Shown in pieces: positions 43,764 to 52,368 of a stretch of 64,000 bases of DNA. Origin of the DNA: Nitrososphaeria archaeon (lineage in GTDB: Archaea > Thermoproteota > Nitrososphaeria > Geothermarchaeales > JDFR-13); contig JALWXN010000004.1 of the NCBI GenBank assembly GCA_027078545.1, forward strand, positions 1,078,611-1,142,610, given 5' to 3'. The stretch's first letter is position 1. The number at the start of each line of letters is the position of its first letter. The position numbers and the translations under genes are program-made. Under the pieces are notes generated by a model. That model was not told the origin of the DNA. It saw nothing but the letters and a program-made list of their open reading frames with translations, and did no database searches.

Positions 43764-44552
43764 TCACCCCTCAACAGATCTCAGTGCCGCCAAAACCTCG
43801 TCCAGCCTCTCCCTATATATCTCCTCGGCCAGTCCATACTCCTCAGGCCTGAGTGAGCCGTAGAAATAGTCCTCACCACCCAACACATCTATGAAGCCCT
43901 GGACAACCGCCTCCACCACCTCCTCAAGAGACGCCTCTATCTCCAATGTCCTGAGACTAGTCACCCTATCGAGTAGGGACTCCCTATCCACACCCCTGAT
44001 GACACAGCTCCACTCATCCGGATTAAGATCGATGAGGAGCGTCCCATGCTGTAGGAGGGCATCACCTATACGGTACTGGGCACTGCCAGAGATCTTCCTA
44101 CCCCCGATCAAGACGTCGCTCGACCCCCTCCTGAAGTAGCATAGCGGGGCATCACTAGGGACGTAGGAGCCCGAGATACTCGGCTCGATACCCAGCCTGG
44201 AGAGGGCGCCCAGTATACCCCTGGCTATCTCCACAGCCGATGACGCTACATCCAAGCCATAGAGGGGATGCTGATTGGAGAGGACGACAGAGTAGGTGAC
44301 CTCATAACCCTCCCTATGTAGCAGGGCACCGCCACCAGTAGGGCGCCTAACAGGTGTGAATCCCAGCCTAGATATACAATCGAGGTTAAGAGCTGAGAAG
44401 TCCTGGGACCTACCTATACTCACCCCTGAGGGCCTCCACATATAGACGCGGAGGGTGTCAAAACCAACACTACTCCTAAGCCTTAGAATAGCCTCGTCGA
44501 GAGCCATGTTATAAATAGGATCCCTATAACCATCGACCACGACACGGAGCAT
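43764..44552 (-). CDS. lplA: Lipoate-protein ligase A, catalytic domain
   Basis: A 262-residue BPL/LplA-type enzyme. VRRPTGGGALLHREGYEVTY (RRxxGGGxVxH motif, about 73-92) and GGRKISGSAQYRIGDALLQH with the catalytic Lys are present, followed by GTLLIDLN. It ends after LRPEEYGLAEEIYRERLDEV without the separate C-terminal accessory domain. In Thermoplasma-type systems that part is a distinct protein, LplB, and no LplB is visible here. It attaches lipoyl-AMP to a Lys of acceptor domains. It lies at the end of the operon with lipA and a lipoyl domain. Confidence 0.9.
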   Translation of the reverse strand: MLRVVVDGYRDPIYNMALDEAILRLRSSVGFDTLRVYMWRPSGVSIGRSQDFSALNLDCISRLGFTPVRRPTGGGALLHREGYEVTYSVVLSNQHPLYGLDVASSAVEIARGILGALSRLGIEPSISGSYVPSDAPLCYFRRGSSDVLIGGRKISGSAQYRIGDALLQHGTLLIDLNPDEWSCVIRGVDRESLLDRVTSLRTLEIEASLEEVVEAVVQGFIDVLGGEDYFYGSLRPEEYGLAEEIYRERLDEVLAALRSVEG

Positions 44553-44566
44553 ACCAGGAATAATGA

Positions 44567-44707
44567 TTAGCCCTTTGGATAGGATATAACGGGGCTACCC
44601 CTGCTCAACAACCTGTTCTCTATATGCCTTACTATATAATCAATCATATCAATTAAGTCTAGGTCATGACTAATCACATTGTGTGTTAACTCATACTCAC
44701 TTTTCAT
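44567..44707 (-). CDS. Possible 46-residue small protein between lipA and lplA
   Basis: A short ATG-initiated frame fills the otherwise empty 44553-44728 gap. Its predicted product is charged and helical, with NVISHDLDLIDMIDYIV in the middle. The region is notably more AT-rich than its neighbours. There is no clear ribosome site. It may be a real small protein, a remnant of a gene, or chance; no homology is recognised. Confidence 0.25.
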   Translation of the reverse strand: MKSEYELTHNVISHDLDLIDMIDYIVRHIENRLLSRGSPVISYPKG

Positions 44708-44728
44708 AGCTACGTTTAGGGGCTTTTA

Positions 44729-45583
44729 TCATCCCCAATAATCCATGGACATTGCTTTCTGATAGGCTTCTTTTGCTTTGTAGGATGTCCTTGCCATTGG
44801 GTGGGCCACCACCGCTTTTATTCCGAGGCTGTAGGCTATCTCCTCCAGCTCTCTGAACTCCTCCAGTGTATAGTATTTCTTGACTGGTAGTTGTTTCCTG
44901 CTTGGCCGCATGTATTGTGAGAGTACGAGTATGTCGAGGCCTATCGTGGCTAGGTCTTCCATCGCCTCTATTATCTCGCCCCACTCCTCGCCGAAGCCTA
45001 GTAGTATGGAGGACTTCGTTATGAAGCCCTCCTCCTTGCTCCACCTGAGTATGTCTAGGCTCTGGTCGTAGCCGGCCCTCCTATCCCTTACTATGGGTGT
45101 CAGCCTCCTCACAGTCTCGATGTTATGTGCCAGTACGTCTGGCCCAGCCTCCAGGACGGTGTGGAGATCCCTCCTAGAGCCTTGGAAGTCTGGTATCAAG
45201 ACCTCTATCTTGACCCCTGGGTTGAGCCTCCTAACCATCCTTATAGTCTCCGCTATGTGGCCGGCGCCCCCATCTGGGAGGTCATCCCTATCCACGGAGG
45301 TGATGGTGACATAGTCCAGCCCCATCTCCTTGACTGCCAGTGCAACCCTTAGGGGCTCCTCGGGATCCGGGGGTTCTGGCCGACCCTTCAACACGTAGCA
45401 GAACCTACAGCCCCTCGTACATATGTTTCCCAGGACCATGAAGGTCGCTGTCCCGCTTCCCCAGCACTCCCCAATGTTTGGGCATAGGGCCTCCTCACAT
45501 ACCGTTGCCACCCTGCTGCCCAGGGCTATCCTAGCGGTCTCCTGGAAACGGCCACCTATCCAGGGCCTAAGCCTTATCTTCAG
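44729..45583 (-). CDS. lipA: Lipoyl synthase (probable CTG start)
   Basis: Radical SAM lipoyl synthase of 284 residues if started at CTG 45583, or 260 from GTG 45511. It has both clusters: [15 protein letters not shown] (C-x4-C-x5-C, auxiliary) and [12 protein letters not shown] (C-x3-C-x2-C, SAM). The usual [11 protein letters not shown] follows. The end lacks the classic RSSYHA but has ARTSYKA. The 24 residues before the GTG ([12 protein letters not shown] and so on) resemble the LipA N-terminus, yet only CTG is available as a start. That CTG overlaps the upstream stop as CTGA. LipA inserts sulfur at C6 and C8 of octanoyl groups. Confidence 0.9.
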   Translation of the reverse strand: MKIRLRPWIGGRFQETARIALGSRVATVCEEALCPNIGECWGSGTATFMVLGNICTRGCRFCYVLKGRPEPPDPEEPLRVALAVKEMGLDYVTITSVDRDDLPDGGAGHIAETIRMVRRLNPGVKIEVLIPDFQGSRRDLHTVLEAGPDVLAHNIETVRRLTPIVRDRRAGYDQSLDILRWSKEEGFITKSSILLGFGEEWGEIIEAMEDLATIGLDILVLSQYMRPSRKQLPVKKYYTLEEFRELEEIAYSLGIKAVVAHPMARTSYKAKEAYQKAMSMDYWG

Positions 45584-45825
45584 GCCGGCGCTATCTCTAG
45601 GAGAAGCTCCCCCGGTGATACCTCATCACCCTCCGAGACATATATCTTCTCGACCCTCCCCTCTACGTCGGACTCGATCGTGAGGACAGCCTTCTCTATC
45701 TCCACATCTACCAGGGGGGTCCCCTTCGAGACCCTGCTCCCAGGCTCGACATATATCTTCACAACCTTGCCGCTCCAGTCAGCCCTCCTCGGCCACAGCT
45801 CCCTCGGTAGGACCACCCTCCTCAT
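45580..45825 (-). CDS. Stand-alone lipoyl (biotinyl-like) carrier domain protein
   Basis: An 81-residue single lipoyl domain from the ATG at 45825 (GGGTGGTA before it). The strand pattern [20 protein letters not shown] leads to the modification loop [13 protein letters not shown], with Lys45 as the probable lipoylation site, then [20 protein letters not shown]. It resembles the E2 domains of 2-oxoacid dehydrogenases more than GcvH, but no catalytic domain is attached. It is directly followed by lipA with a stop-start overlap, so modification and carrier are co-expressed. Its enzymatic partner is not in the window. Confidence 0.85.
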   Translation of the reverse strand: MRRVVLPRELWPRRADWSGKVVKIYVEPGSRVSKGTPLVDVEIEKAVLTIESDVEGRVEKIYVSEGDEVSPGELLLEIAPA

Positions 45826-46198
45826 CACTACCACCCATCAATATATGCCTCGAGACGTATATGACGTTGGCAGCCGCGACGCTAGATATCAACCCAACTA
45901 TGAGGGGTAGGTAGAGAACCAGCCCGGTGGATAAGAGCCTATCAACTGAGAGGCCTAGGGAGTCGTATAGCAGGGCGAGCCAGAGGAAGGGTGTAACCCC
46001 TGAGAGTGGGGCGGCCAGGATCCAGTCCAGCTCGTCCCGGGAGAGGAGGCCGACTATGGCGCCCCCCAGGATCGGTGGGAGCATGTAGAGTGGATATGCT
46101 GTGGGTAGAGCCATGTATAATAGTGTCGTAACAATTCCTCCAAGCAAGCCGATGCCTATCCTCCGTAGAAGGCTCCTCAGCCACTCGGCTCTAGCCAT
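45779..46198 (-). CDS. Small four-helix membrane protein
   Basis: A 139-residue hydrophobic protein with about four helices (IGLLGGIVTTLLYMAL, YMLPPILGGAIVGLLS, FLWLALLYDSLGL, LYLPLIVGLISSVAAANVIY) and a Glu/Gly-rich C-terminal tail. No family is recognised. It overlaps the penicillin acylase gene by 22 bases and the lipoyl-domain gene by 47, so it belongs to the ETF/lipoyl operon by arrangement. Confidence 0.7.
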   Translation of the reverse strand: MARAEWLRSLLRRIGIGLLGGIVTTLLYMALPTAYPLYMLPPILGGAIVGLLSRDELDWILAAPLSGVTPFLWLALLYDSLGLSVDRLLSTGLVLYLPLIVGLISSVAAANVIYVSRHILMGGSDEEGGPTEGAVAEEG

Positions 46199-48624
46199 AG
46201 ACTCCTCACCTCCCTAGGCTCCCTACCAGCGTCTATAGCCTTGAACTCCCTATCGACATATCCCGGTAGGAGGTCTTCATAGTGGGGACTGAAGGGATTA
46301 CCACTATTCCCACCGGGTAGGGCGAAGTACATCTTGACACTACCGTCGAGGGGGTAGATAGCCCTCATAGACTGGCTGGCAGATATCCTGTAGGGCGGGT
46401 CTCCAAAGCCGTGGCCAGAGACGAATACCGTGAATAGGCCTCCCTGGCCAGGGTAGACCCTATAGTTAAGCCACTGGACCACATCGCCGAGGGGATGCCT
46501 GATCTCATACCTTATGACCTCGCCCCATCTGGGGAGCTCGCCATACTCCTCGAGAAGCCTGTCCACAGCCTCCCTAAAGGCGGTTACCAACGCCTCCCTA
46601 GGGTCTAGGACATAGTCTAGGCTGGGCCCACCACCAGCGATATACTCCCTCAGAACCATCTCAGTCCACTCCGCCGAGAAGAAGTTTATCGGGATATCCC
46701 TAAGCACATCGCCCCAGAGCCTCCTATGGAGGTTTATCAATGTCAAGACGTAGACAGAGGCCTCCCTCGAGTCGGGATCCATCTCGTGATCCCACTCGAG
46801 GAGACTGTTATAGGTGGATCTATAGGGCTCTGGGAGCTCATCAGGCCCCAGTATCTCTCCGAAAAGCTCGGTGAAGACCTCCGCTGCGTAAGAGACCCTG
46901 TCCACCTGTATCCTCATAACATCCTCTATGTCTAGGGGCTTCAGACTCTCTATCAGCTGGACTATCCTCTCATACCTATACCTATCCGACCAGCTCCAGC
47001 CCAGGTAGTATGGATAGCTACCAACCACCTTGTTATTAGCCGTGGCTATGTATCCCTCCTCTGGATTCACCGCGTGGGGGATCTCCTCGAAGGGGATATA
47101 GCCAGTCCAGAGCCCCTCACCCCTACTCCCATTGAAGGGTAGGAAGCCATGGTTAACTATCTCTATACCCCTAGCCATACCCAGTGAGACCGGCCTCCTC
47201 AACGGGTACTTACCAGCCGGGTAGTACAGGATGTTCCCCTCCACATCCGCGGCCACCAGGTTCTGGGGAGCTACGTGGAAGTACCTGGCAGCCTCGATGA
47301 GGTCCCATATGCTCCTGGCGAAGTTGTATCTATAGACAGCAACGAGCTCCAGCGTCACGCCTGAGCCGGTCCAGGCCATGGCGTATCTAGCCCCACCATG
47401 CTCCATGAGGGGGCCGAGAACCGTCATGTTCACTGGGTACTCAACCACCCTGTAGCCATCGCCCTCCCTAACCCTGATCTCCTCCACACGCCTCTCCAGG
47501 GGGAGCCACTCACCATTGAATAGATACTCATCCCCACGCCACTTGAAGAAGTAGTAGTCCGTCACGTCAGGCCCCACATTGGTGAAGCCCCAGGCCACAT
47601 ACTGGTTCCTACCTAGAAGTATGACCGGCGTCCCGGGGAGTGTGAAGCCTGTGAGGCTCCACTCATCCCCAATCCTAATCACGACCACATACCATATAGG
47701 GGGTGCGGTCAGGGCTAGGTGTGGATCATTAGCCACTATTGGTCTACCATCCACGGTTAGGCTCCCCGAGACCACCCAGTTGTTCGATCCTATCCCTATT
47801 AGCCCCCTATACTCCTCTAACCAGCTGAGCAGGCCAACTATGCCTGAAGCGTTGTAGCTGGGAGTGTTTGATGAGAGGGTCTCACCACCCACGCCGTCAA
47901 CTCCAAACTCCTCGAGGATCGGTGTATTGAGACGCCTACCGAGGATATCCAGGTCTATAAGTATCTCCAGGCCATACCTATCCACCAGGTCTGCCAGGTA
48001 TAGGTCCTCCATGCTCCAGGAGAGTGACCAGGCCATGAACTTCCCGATGGAGAGGCTGTCCACGGGTGTCCACGGCTCCGGCTCCGCGTCTAGGAGGCGG
48101 TACTCCGTCGGGAGTAGGCCCCTCTCAAGGGCTAGCTCTATATAGCTGTTCACACCCTCGGTATAAGCCTCTAGAACCGAGGCCTCCAACCCATACTCGG
48201 GGGTATCCCTGATATACTCCCAGGTCTCCCTACTAGCTATGTGTAGACCCATCAGGCGGAAACGTTTATCACTCTCCAGCGTAGCCTCACCCAGGAGCTC
48301 GCTCAGCCTCCCCTGTGCAAGCCTCCTCATAAGATCCATCTGGAATAGCCTATCCCTGGCATGGATGAACCCCAATGCCCTGGCAGCGTCGAGCCTATCC
48401 CCTGCGTATATCCAGGGGATCCCCAGCTCGTCATAGAGGATCTCCACGCTACTCCTCAGCCCCCCGACCACAGCCCTATCCAGGGTCTCGCCACCTATGA
48501 AGCTGGTTAGGGGGCCGTTGAGGGGGTTCATTATCCTCTCTAGGAGGGGGGACTGTGTAGGGAGTAGGACTATGAGGATGAGTAATACAGCTGATACTAC
48601 CAGCCTAGGCCTTGCCATCCTCAT
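46177..48624 (-). CDS. Penicillin acylase family Ntn hydrolase
   Basis: An 815-residue secreted or anchored precursor. The N-terminal signal is SAVLLILIVLLPTQSPLLE. The alpha-chain motif (VEILYDELGIPWIYAGDRLD, ALGFIHARDRLFQMDLMRR) is followed by the self-cleavage site GIGSNNWVVSGS with Ser280 as the new N-terminal nucleophile. VANDPHLALTAPPIW, then the beta-chain Asn-containing motif RYEIRHPLGDVVQW and the C-terminal PGGNSGNPFSPHY complete the family. It hydrolyses an amide (acyl-amino acid or acyl-homoserine lactone in relatives). The substrate is unknown. It overlaps the FeS-oxidoreductase gene by 20 bases. Confidence 0.92.
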   Translation of the reverse strand: MRMARPRLVVSAVLLILIVLLPTQSPLLERIMNPLNGPLTSFIGGETLDRAVVGGLRSSVEILYDELGIPWIYAGDRLDAARALGFIHARDRLFQMDLMRRLAQGRLSELLGEATLESDKRFRLMGLHIASRETWEYIRDTPEYGLEASVLEAYTEGVNSYIELALERGLLPTEYRLLDAEPEPWTPVDSLSIGKFMAWSLSWSMEDLYLADLVDRYGLEILIDLDILGRRLNTPILEEFGVDGVGGETLSSNTPSYNASGIVGLLSWLEEYRGLIGIGSNNWVVSGSLTVDGRPIVANDPHLALTAPPIWYVVVIRIGDEWSLTGFTLPGTPVILLGRNQYVAWGFTNVGPDVTDYYFFKWRGDEYLFNGEWLPLERRVEEIRVREGDGYRVVEYPVNMTVLGPLMEHGGARYAMAWTGSGVTLELVAVYRYNFARSIWDLIEAARYFHVAPQNLVAADVEGNILYYPAGKYPLRRPVSLGMARGIEIVNHGFLPFNGSRGEGLWTGYIPFEEIPHAVNPEEGYIATANNKVVGSYPYYLGWSWSDRYRYERIVQLIESLKPLDIEDVMRIQVDRVSYAAEVFTELFGEILGPDELPEPYRSTYNSLLEWDHEMDPDSREASVYVLTLINLHRRLWGDVLRDIPINFFSAEWTEMVLREYIAGGGPSLDYVLDPREALVTAFREAVDRLLEEYGELPRWGEVIRYEIRHPLGDVVQWLNYRVYPGQGGLFTVFVSGHGFGDPPYRISASQSMRAIYPLDGSVKMYFALPGGNSGNPFSPHYEDLLPGYVDREFKAIDAGREPREVRSLWLEPSG

Positions 48625-50596
48625 CTACGGCAGCCTCCAGCAGCTGGGATATGTCGAGCACCTCCACAGAGTCGTTGGCCTCCGCTAGGAACATGGTCCT
48701 ACAGAATGGGCATGCCGTGCCGATGACCTCTGCACCTGTTTCTCTAGCCTCCATCATCCTCAGCCTACTTATTCGCTCACCCCTCTTCACCTCGTAGAAC
48801 ATCTGCCCGCCACCGGCTCCACAGCAGAAGCTACGCCTACCATTCCTAGGCATCTCTCTGAAGTCACTGGTTATGCTCCGGATCACCTCCCTAGGCTCCT
48901 CCAAGACACCGTTCCACCGGCCTAGGTAGCAGGGATCGTGGAAGGTTATCGACCTATCCCTCCTCTTAGGCCTGAGCCTGCCCTCCCTCAGGAGCTGGCT
49001 GAGGAGCTGTGTATGGTGGACGACGTCTAGGCTGAGGCCATACCTCTTATACTCATGCTTGAAGACTGTGTAGCCATGGGGACAGTTCACAAGGAGCTTC
49101 TTAAACCTATACCTGGAGAAGCCCTCGATATTCATCCTGACAATCTCTACATACATCAGCTCGTCCCCGATCCTCTTCGCCGGCTCGCCACAGCAGGTCT
49201 CGTCAGGCATTATAGCGACATCCACACCCGCCTTTCTCAGGAGGCTTAGGAGGCTCTTAGCGATCTCCCTATTAGCAGGTTCATAGACGGTCTGGCAGCC
49301 GACCCAGAAGAGGTATTCATACTCCCCACCCTCCTCTGCTATGGGGACACCGGTCTCCCTACTCAGCTCCTCTATAACCTTTGCCCTCTCCATCGGGTCG
49401 TAGCCCATGGGGTTCCCATACCTCATCAGGTTATACGAGACGTTGAGGGCGTCCTCAGGAACCTCCTCACCCTTCGAGACAAGGCCACGCCTAATATCGA
49501 TGATCGTCTCCACGTGGTGGATAAGCATGGGGCAGGCGTCTACACAGGCGCCACACGTAACGCAGGACCAGAGTATATCCGGCTCGATCTTCTCGGGGAC
49601 AAGCTCACCTTCATAGCCCTCCCGGGCTAGGTCTCTAAGGGCGAGTATGAGGTGCATCGGGCTGAGAGGCTTCCCACTAGCCGTTGCTGGACATACATCG
49701 GTACACCTAGAACACTCTATACAGGCGTCGAGATCCATCCTCTCCTTCCAGTTGAGGTCGGATATGGATAGTACACCTATATACCCCTTCTCCTCAGCCT
49801 CGGCCTCGGGATCCTCGGGCCCAGGTATCTCAGCAGGGTGCCTCTCACGGGCATAGGCATAGTTGAATATCCCGCCGAAGACTATGTGCCCCAGCTTGGT
49901 ATAGGGTATCAGGGCCACGGATAGCTGGGCCAGGACCATGTGGAATACCCATAGCCCCCTATAGAGGCCGACCAGGTCTAGGCCTAGGCCCTCCAGCGAT
50001 GATGCCAGGGCAACACCTATAAAGTCGTATAGACCTATCCACCCCAATCTATAGCTCAGCGTAGCTATAGAGTCGAGGAGGAAGCCTGTGAAGAGTATTA
50101 CCAGGAGGGTTATCAGGAGTAGGTAGTCGGAGGGCCTATCAGGGAGGTAGGGGCTCTTAAAACCACCCCTACGTAGTAGGAGGCCTATAAGACCGATAAT
50201 CGCAATGAGGCCCCCAATATTCATGAAGAACTTGAAGACCAGGTATGTATCCCCCACGAGGAACCTAGTACCGAAGAACCGGAGGGTTATGTCATACTCC
50301 AGCGCCCTTAGAACAGTGCCTATGAAGAGTATTATGAAGCCGTAGAAGACGAGTACATGCATCCCGCCGGTGCTAGGCTTCCGGACAACCCTCCTCTGGA
50401 GCAGTCCATACACAACAATGTTTCTAAGGGCCCGTCCAGGACTCGGGAGTGGGGGTGGGAAGGTGCCGAACCAGGAGACCACCCTCCTATACAGGCCGTA
50501 GAGGAATATCGCGGCGCTTATAACAAGCGTGATGTATACCAGTGCCTCGATATCCTCAACGAATAGGAAGTGCTCAATACCCGGCTCCTCAACCAT
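48605..50596 (-). CDS. Membrane FeS oxidoreductase with NarI-like and HdrD/CCG domains (ETF:quinone oxidoreductase, Emo-like)
   Basis: A 663-residue protein. About six helices come first (LVYITLVISAAIFLYGLY to FHMVLAQLSVALIPYTK), a NarI/DsrM-type heme b domain. Next is a two-[4Fe-4S] ferredoxin module (CIECSRCTDVCP and CVTCGACVDACP). Last are two CCG domains (DETCCGEPAKRIGDE, SFCCGAGGG). This architecture matches the ETF:(mena)quinone oxidoreductase Emo family and HdrD-like membrane proteins. Adjacent etfA and etfB favour the Emo role: passing acyl-CoA dehydrogenase electrons from ETF to quinone. Confidence 0.9.
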   Translation of the reverse strand: MVEEPGIEHFLFVEDIEALVYITLVISAAIFLYGLYRRVVSWFGTFPPPLPSPGRALRNIVVYGLLQRRVVRKPSTGGMHVLVFYGFIILFIGTVLRALEYDITLRFFGTRFLVGDTYLVFKFFMNIGGLIAIIGLIGLLLRRGGFKSPYLPDRPSDYLLLITLLVILFTGFLLDSIATLSYRLGWIGLYDFIGVALASSLEGLGLDLVGLYRGLWVFHMVLAQLSVALIPYTKLGHIVFGGIFNYAYARERHPAEIPGPEDPEAEAEEKGYIGVLSISDLNWKERMDLDACIECSRCTDVCPATASGKPLSPMHLILALRDLAREGYEGELVPEKIEPDILWSCVTCGACVDACPMLIHHVETIIDIRRGLVSKGEEVPEDALNVSYNLMRYGNPMGYDPMERAKVIEELSRETGVPIAEEGGEYEYLFWVGCQTVYEPANREIAKSLLSLLRKAGVDVAIMPDETCCGEPAKRIGDELMYVEIVRMNIEGFSRYRFKKLLVNCPHGYTVFKHEYKRYGLSLDVVHHTQLLSQLLREGRLRPKRRDRSITFHDPCYLGRWNGVLEEPREVIRSITSDFREMPRNGRRSFCCGAGGGQMFYEVKRGERISRLRMMEARETGAEVIGTACPFCRTMFLAEANDSVEVLDISQLLEAAVDEDGKA

Positions 50597-50637
50597 TATA
50601 GGAATGAATTAGCCGGGTAATGGTATAAAGGGGTGGT

Positions 50638-51513
50638 TTAAACCCCCCTAAGCTCCCTAACCTTACGGGTGAGTATCGGGAGTATCTGGTAGAGATCGCC
50701 GACTATGCCATAGTCCGTATACTCGAAGATCGGGGCATTCTTATCCTTGTTGATCGCCACTATCACCTTGACGTCGTTAGCAGCCATGATGTGCTGCGGA
50801 GCCCCAGAGATACCGACCGCTATATAAAGCTTACCCCTAAGCTTCTTACCACTGATCCCGATCCACCTATCCTCATCCAGCCACTTATAGTCAGCCGCTA
50901 TTGGGCGGGAGCAGCCCACCTCGCCGCCCAAGGCCTCGGCCAGCTCAAACGCCAACTTCAAGTCATCCTTCTCCTTGAAGCCCCTACCGACACCCACCAC
51001 TATCTCAGCGGACTCTATATCCACGCCTGTCCTACTCTTCTCACTCCTACTGACGACCTCGGTAGAGGGCTTCTCACCAAGCTCCACAACCTCTGGGGGG
51101 CCTAGGGAGAGCTGGCCACTAAACTTGCCAGGAGCTATGGTCAGGACGGCTGGTGGGGATAGGCTATACTTGGCAGTCCCCCTGCCGGAGAGTATGTTCC
51201 TAGTCACTGTCATGTCCTCAAGCCCGGTGACCTCCGTAACTATAGGTAGATCCCTAGACCCCGCCAGGTAGGATACCGCCTCCAAGACCTTCCTAGTATG
51301 TATACCCACCACAAGATCCGGCTCCCCAACCTGACCCACTATCCTGGCCAGTAGGTCTCCATATATATCTCCAACCCTATAGACCTTGGAGAAGTTCCCA
51401 CCCGGCGAGTCACTGGTTACCAGTATCGCCTCCTCCACATTACCAAGCCTGGATATGAAGCCCTCCAGGTCGCCATAATACTTCCCACTGTTTGATACGG
51501 CCAACACCCTCAT
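50638..51513 (-). CDS. etfA: Electron transfer flavoprotein alpha subunit
   Basis: A 291-residue protein. The N-terminal alpha/beta domain (MRVLAVSNSGKYYGDL) is followed by the FAD domain: VVGVGRGFKEKDDLKLAFEL, VGCSRPIAADYKWLDEDRWI and the signature YIAVGISGAPQHIMAA, with VAINKDKNAPIFEYTDYGI at the end. It carries FAD and accepts electrons from acyl-CoA dehydrogenase. Its start overlaps the etfB stop by 4 bases (ATGA). The membrane oxidoreductase follows after 41 bases. Confidence 0.95.
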   Translation of the reverse strand: MRVLAVSNSGKYYGDLEGFISRLGNVEEAILVTSDSPGGNFSKVYRVGDIYGDLLARIVGQVGEPDLVVGIHTRKVLEAVSYLAGSRDLPIVTEVTGLEDMTVTRNILSGRGTAKYSLSPPAVLTIAPGKFSGQLSLGPPEVVELGEKPSTEVVSRSEKSRTGVDIESAEIVVGVGRGFKEKDDLKLAFELAEALGGEVGCSRPIAADYKWLDEDRWIGISGKKLRGKLYIAVGISGAPQHIMAANDVKVIVAINKDKNAPIFEYTDYGIVGDLYQILPILTRKVRELRGV

Positions 51514-52301
51514 CTCTTCAACACCCCCTCCTCGACGAGGTATGATACCAGCTTATCAACAAGCTCCTCAGGGGAGCCATCCTCGAGGATAACCCTCTTC
51601 CTCTTAACAGTGACGAGGCGATAGTCACTATACTTGGGGAGCATTGGGCTAAGGCCCAGCTCCGATAGGGTCGTCTTGACGAGAGGTTTCCTAAAAGCCT
51701 TCCTTATCTGTAGGAGTGTGGGGAGCCTAGGACTATTTATCTCACCAGTCACGCTGACGACGGCTGGGAGGCTTGCCCTAACAGTCTCTATATAGTCCTC
51801 CACATCCCTCTCCACCACTATGCCGCCGTCAGATACCTTCAACGACCTAGCGAATGTGACCACCGAGTAGCCCAGCGTAGCGGCGAGGTATGGAGCTATA
51901 GATGAGGAGGTCATATCAGTCGAGGCCTCACCCGTAATCACCAAGCTGGGGGAGCCATACTTCCTGATCAGGCTCGCCAGCACCTTAGCTGTAAATCTCG
52001 GCTCACTCCCCGAGACCGTGGGGTCTACAACCACGTAGGCCTCGTCACCACCCAGCGCCAGGGCCTCTCTAATAACGTTCTCAAAGTCCTTCTCCTTCCT
52101 ATCGGCCGGCCACCATGTTAGGAAGGAGTATATGATTACACGTCCACGTGTGGAGTCGGCTATCCTCCTAGCCTCATAGACAGCGTTCCTATCATACTCG
52201 CTGATCACTAGCGGTATATTCTCCACAGCCACAGACCCGTCGGGATTACTCCTCAAAACGTTTAGGTCTAGGGCCGCCTTCACAGCAACCCCTACATCCA
52301 T
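51510..52301 (-). CDS. etfB: Electron transfer flavoprotein beta subunit
   Basis: A 263-residue protein with the ETF-beta pattern: VAVKAALDLNVLRSNPDGS, ISEYDRNAVYEARRIAD, EALALGGDEAYVVVDPTVSG and LVITGEASTDMTSSSIAPYL. It holds AMP or a second FAD and pairs with the alpha subunit. The gene opens an operon that continues through etfA, the Emo-like protein, penicillin acylase, the membrane protein, the lipoyl domain, lipA and probably lplA. Confidence 0.94.
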   Translation of the reverse strand: MDVGVAVKAALDLNVLRSNPDGSVAVENIPLVISEYDRNAVYEARRIADSTRGRVIIYSFLTWWPADRKEKDFENVIREALALGGDEAYVVVDPTVSGSEPRFTAKVLASLIRKYGSPSLVITGEASTDMTSSSIAPYLAATLGYSVVTFARSLKVSDGGIVVERDVEDYIETVRASLPAVVSVTGEINSPRLPTLLQIRKAFRKPLVKTTLSELGLSPMLPKYSDYRLVTVKRKRVILEDGSPEELVDKLVSYLVEEGVLKR

Positions 52302-52368
52302 TGCTATTCACCGGTCAAGCCGAATTATACCCCCAGCCACGACTTAAATAGTTGGTATAGACCCTACA

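Noticed and set aside
45580..45834. Biotin carrier protein or GcvH as identity of the lipoyl domain
   Set aside because: The loop EIEKAV lacks the MKM of biotin carriers, and the length and strand pattern differ from GcvH (about 125-130 residues); adjacency to lipA supports lipoyl.
48605..50596. Identity as a heterodisulfide reductase subunit of methanogenesis
   Set aside because: The domain order (NarI-like, ferredoxin, CCG) also fits HdrDE fusions, but adjacent etfAB and the absence of methanogenesis genes in the window favour an ETF:quinone role.
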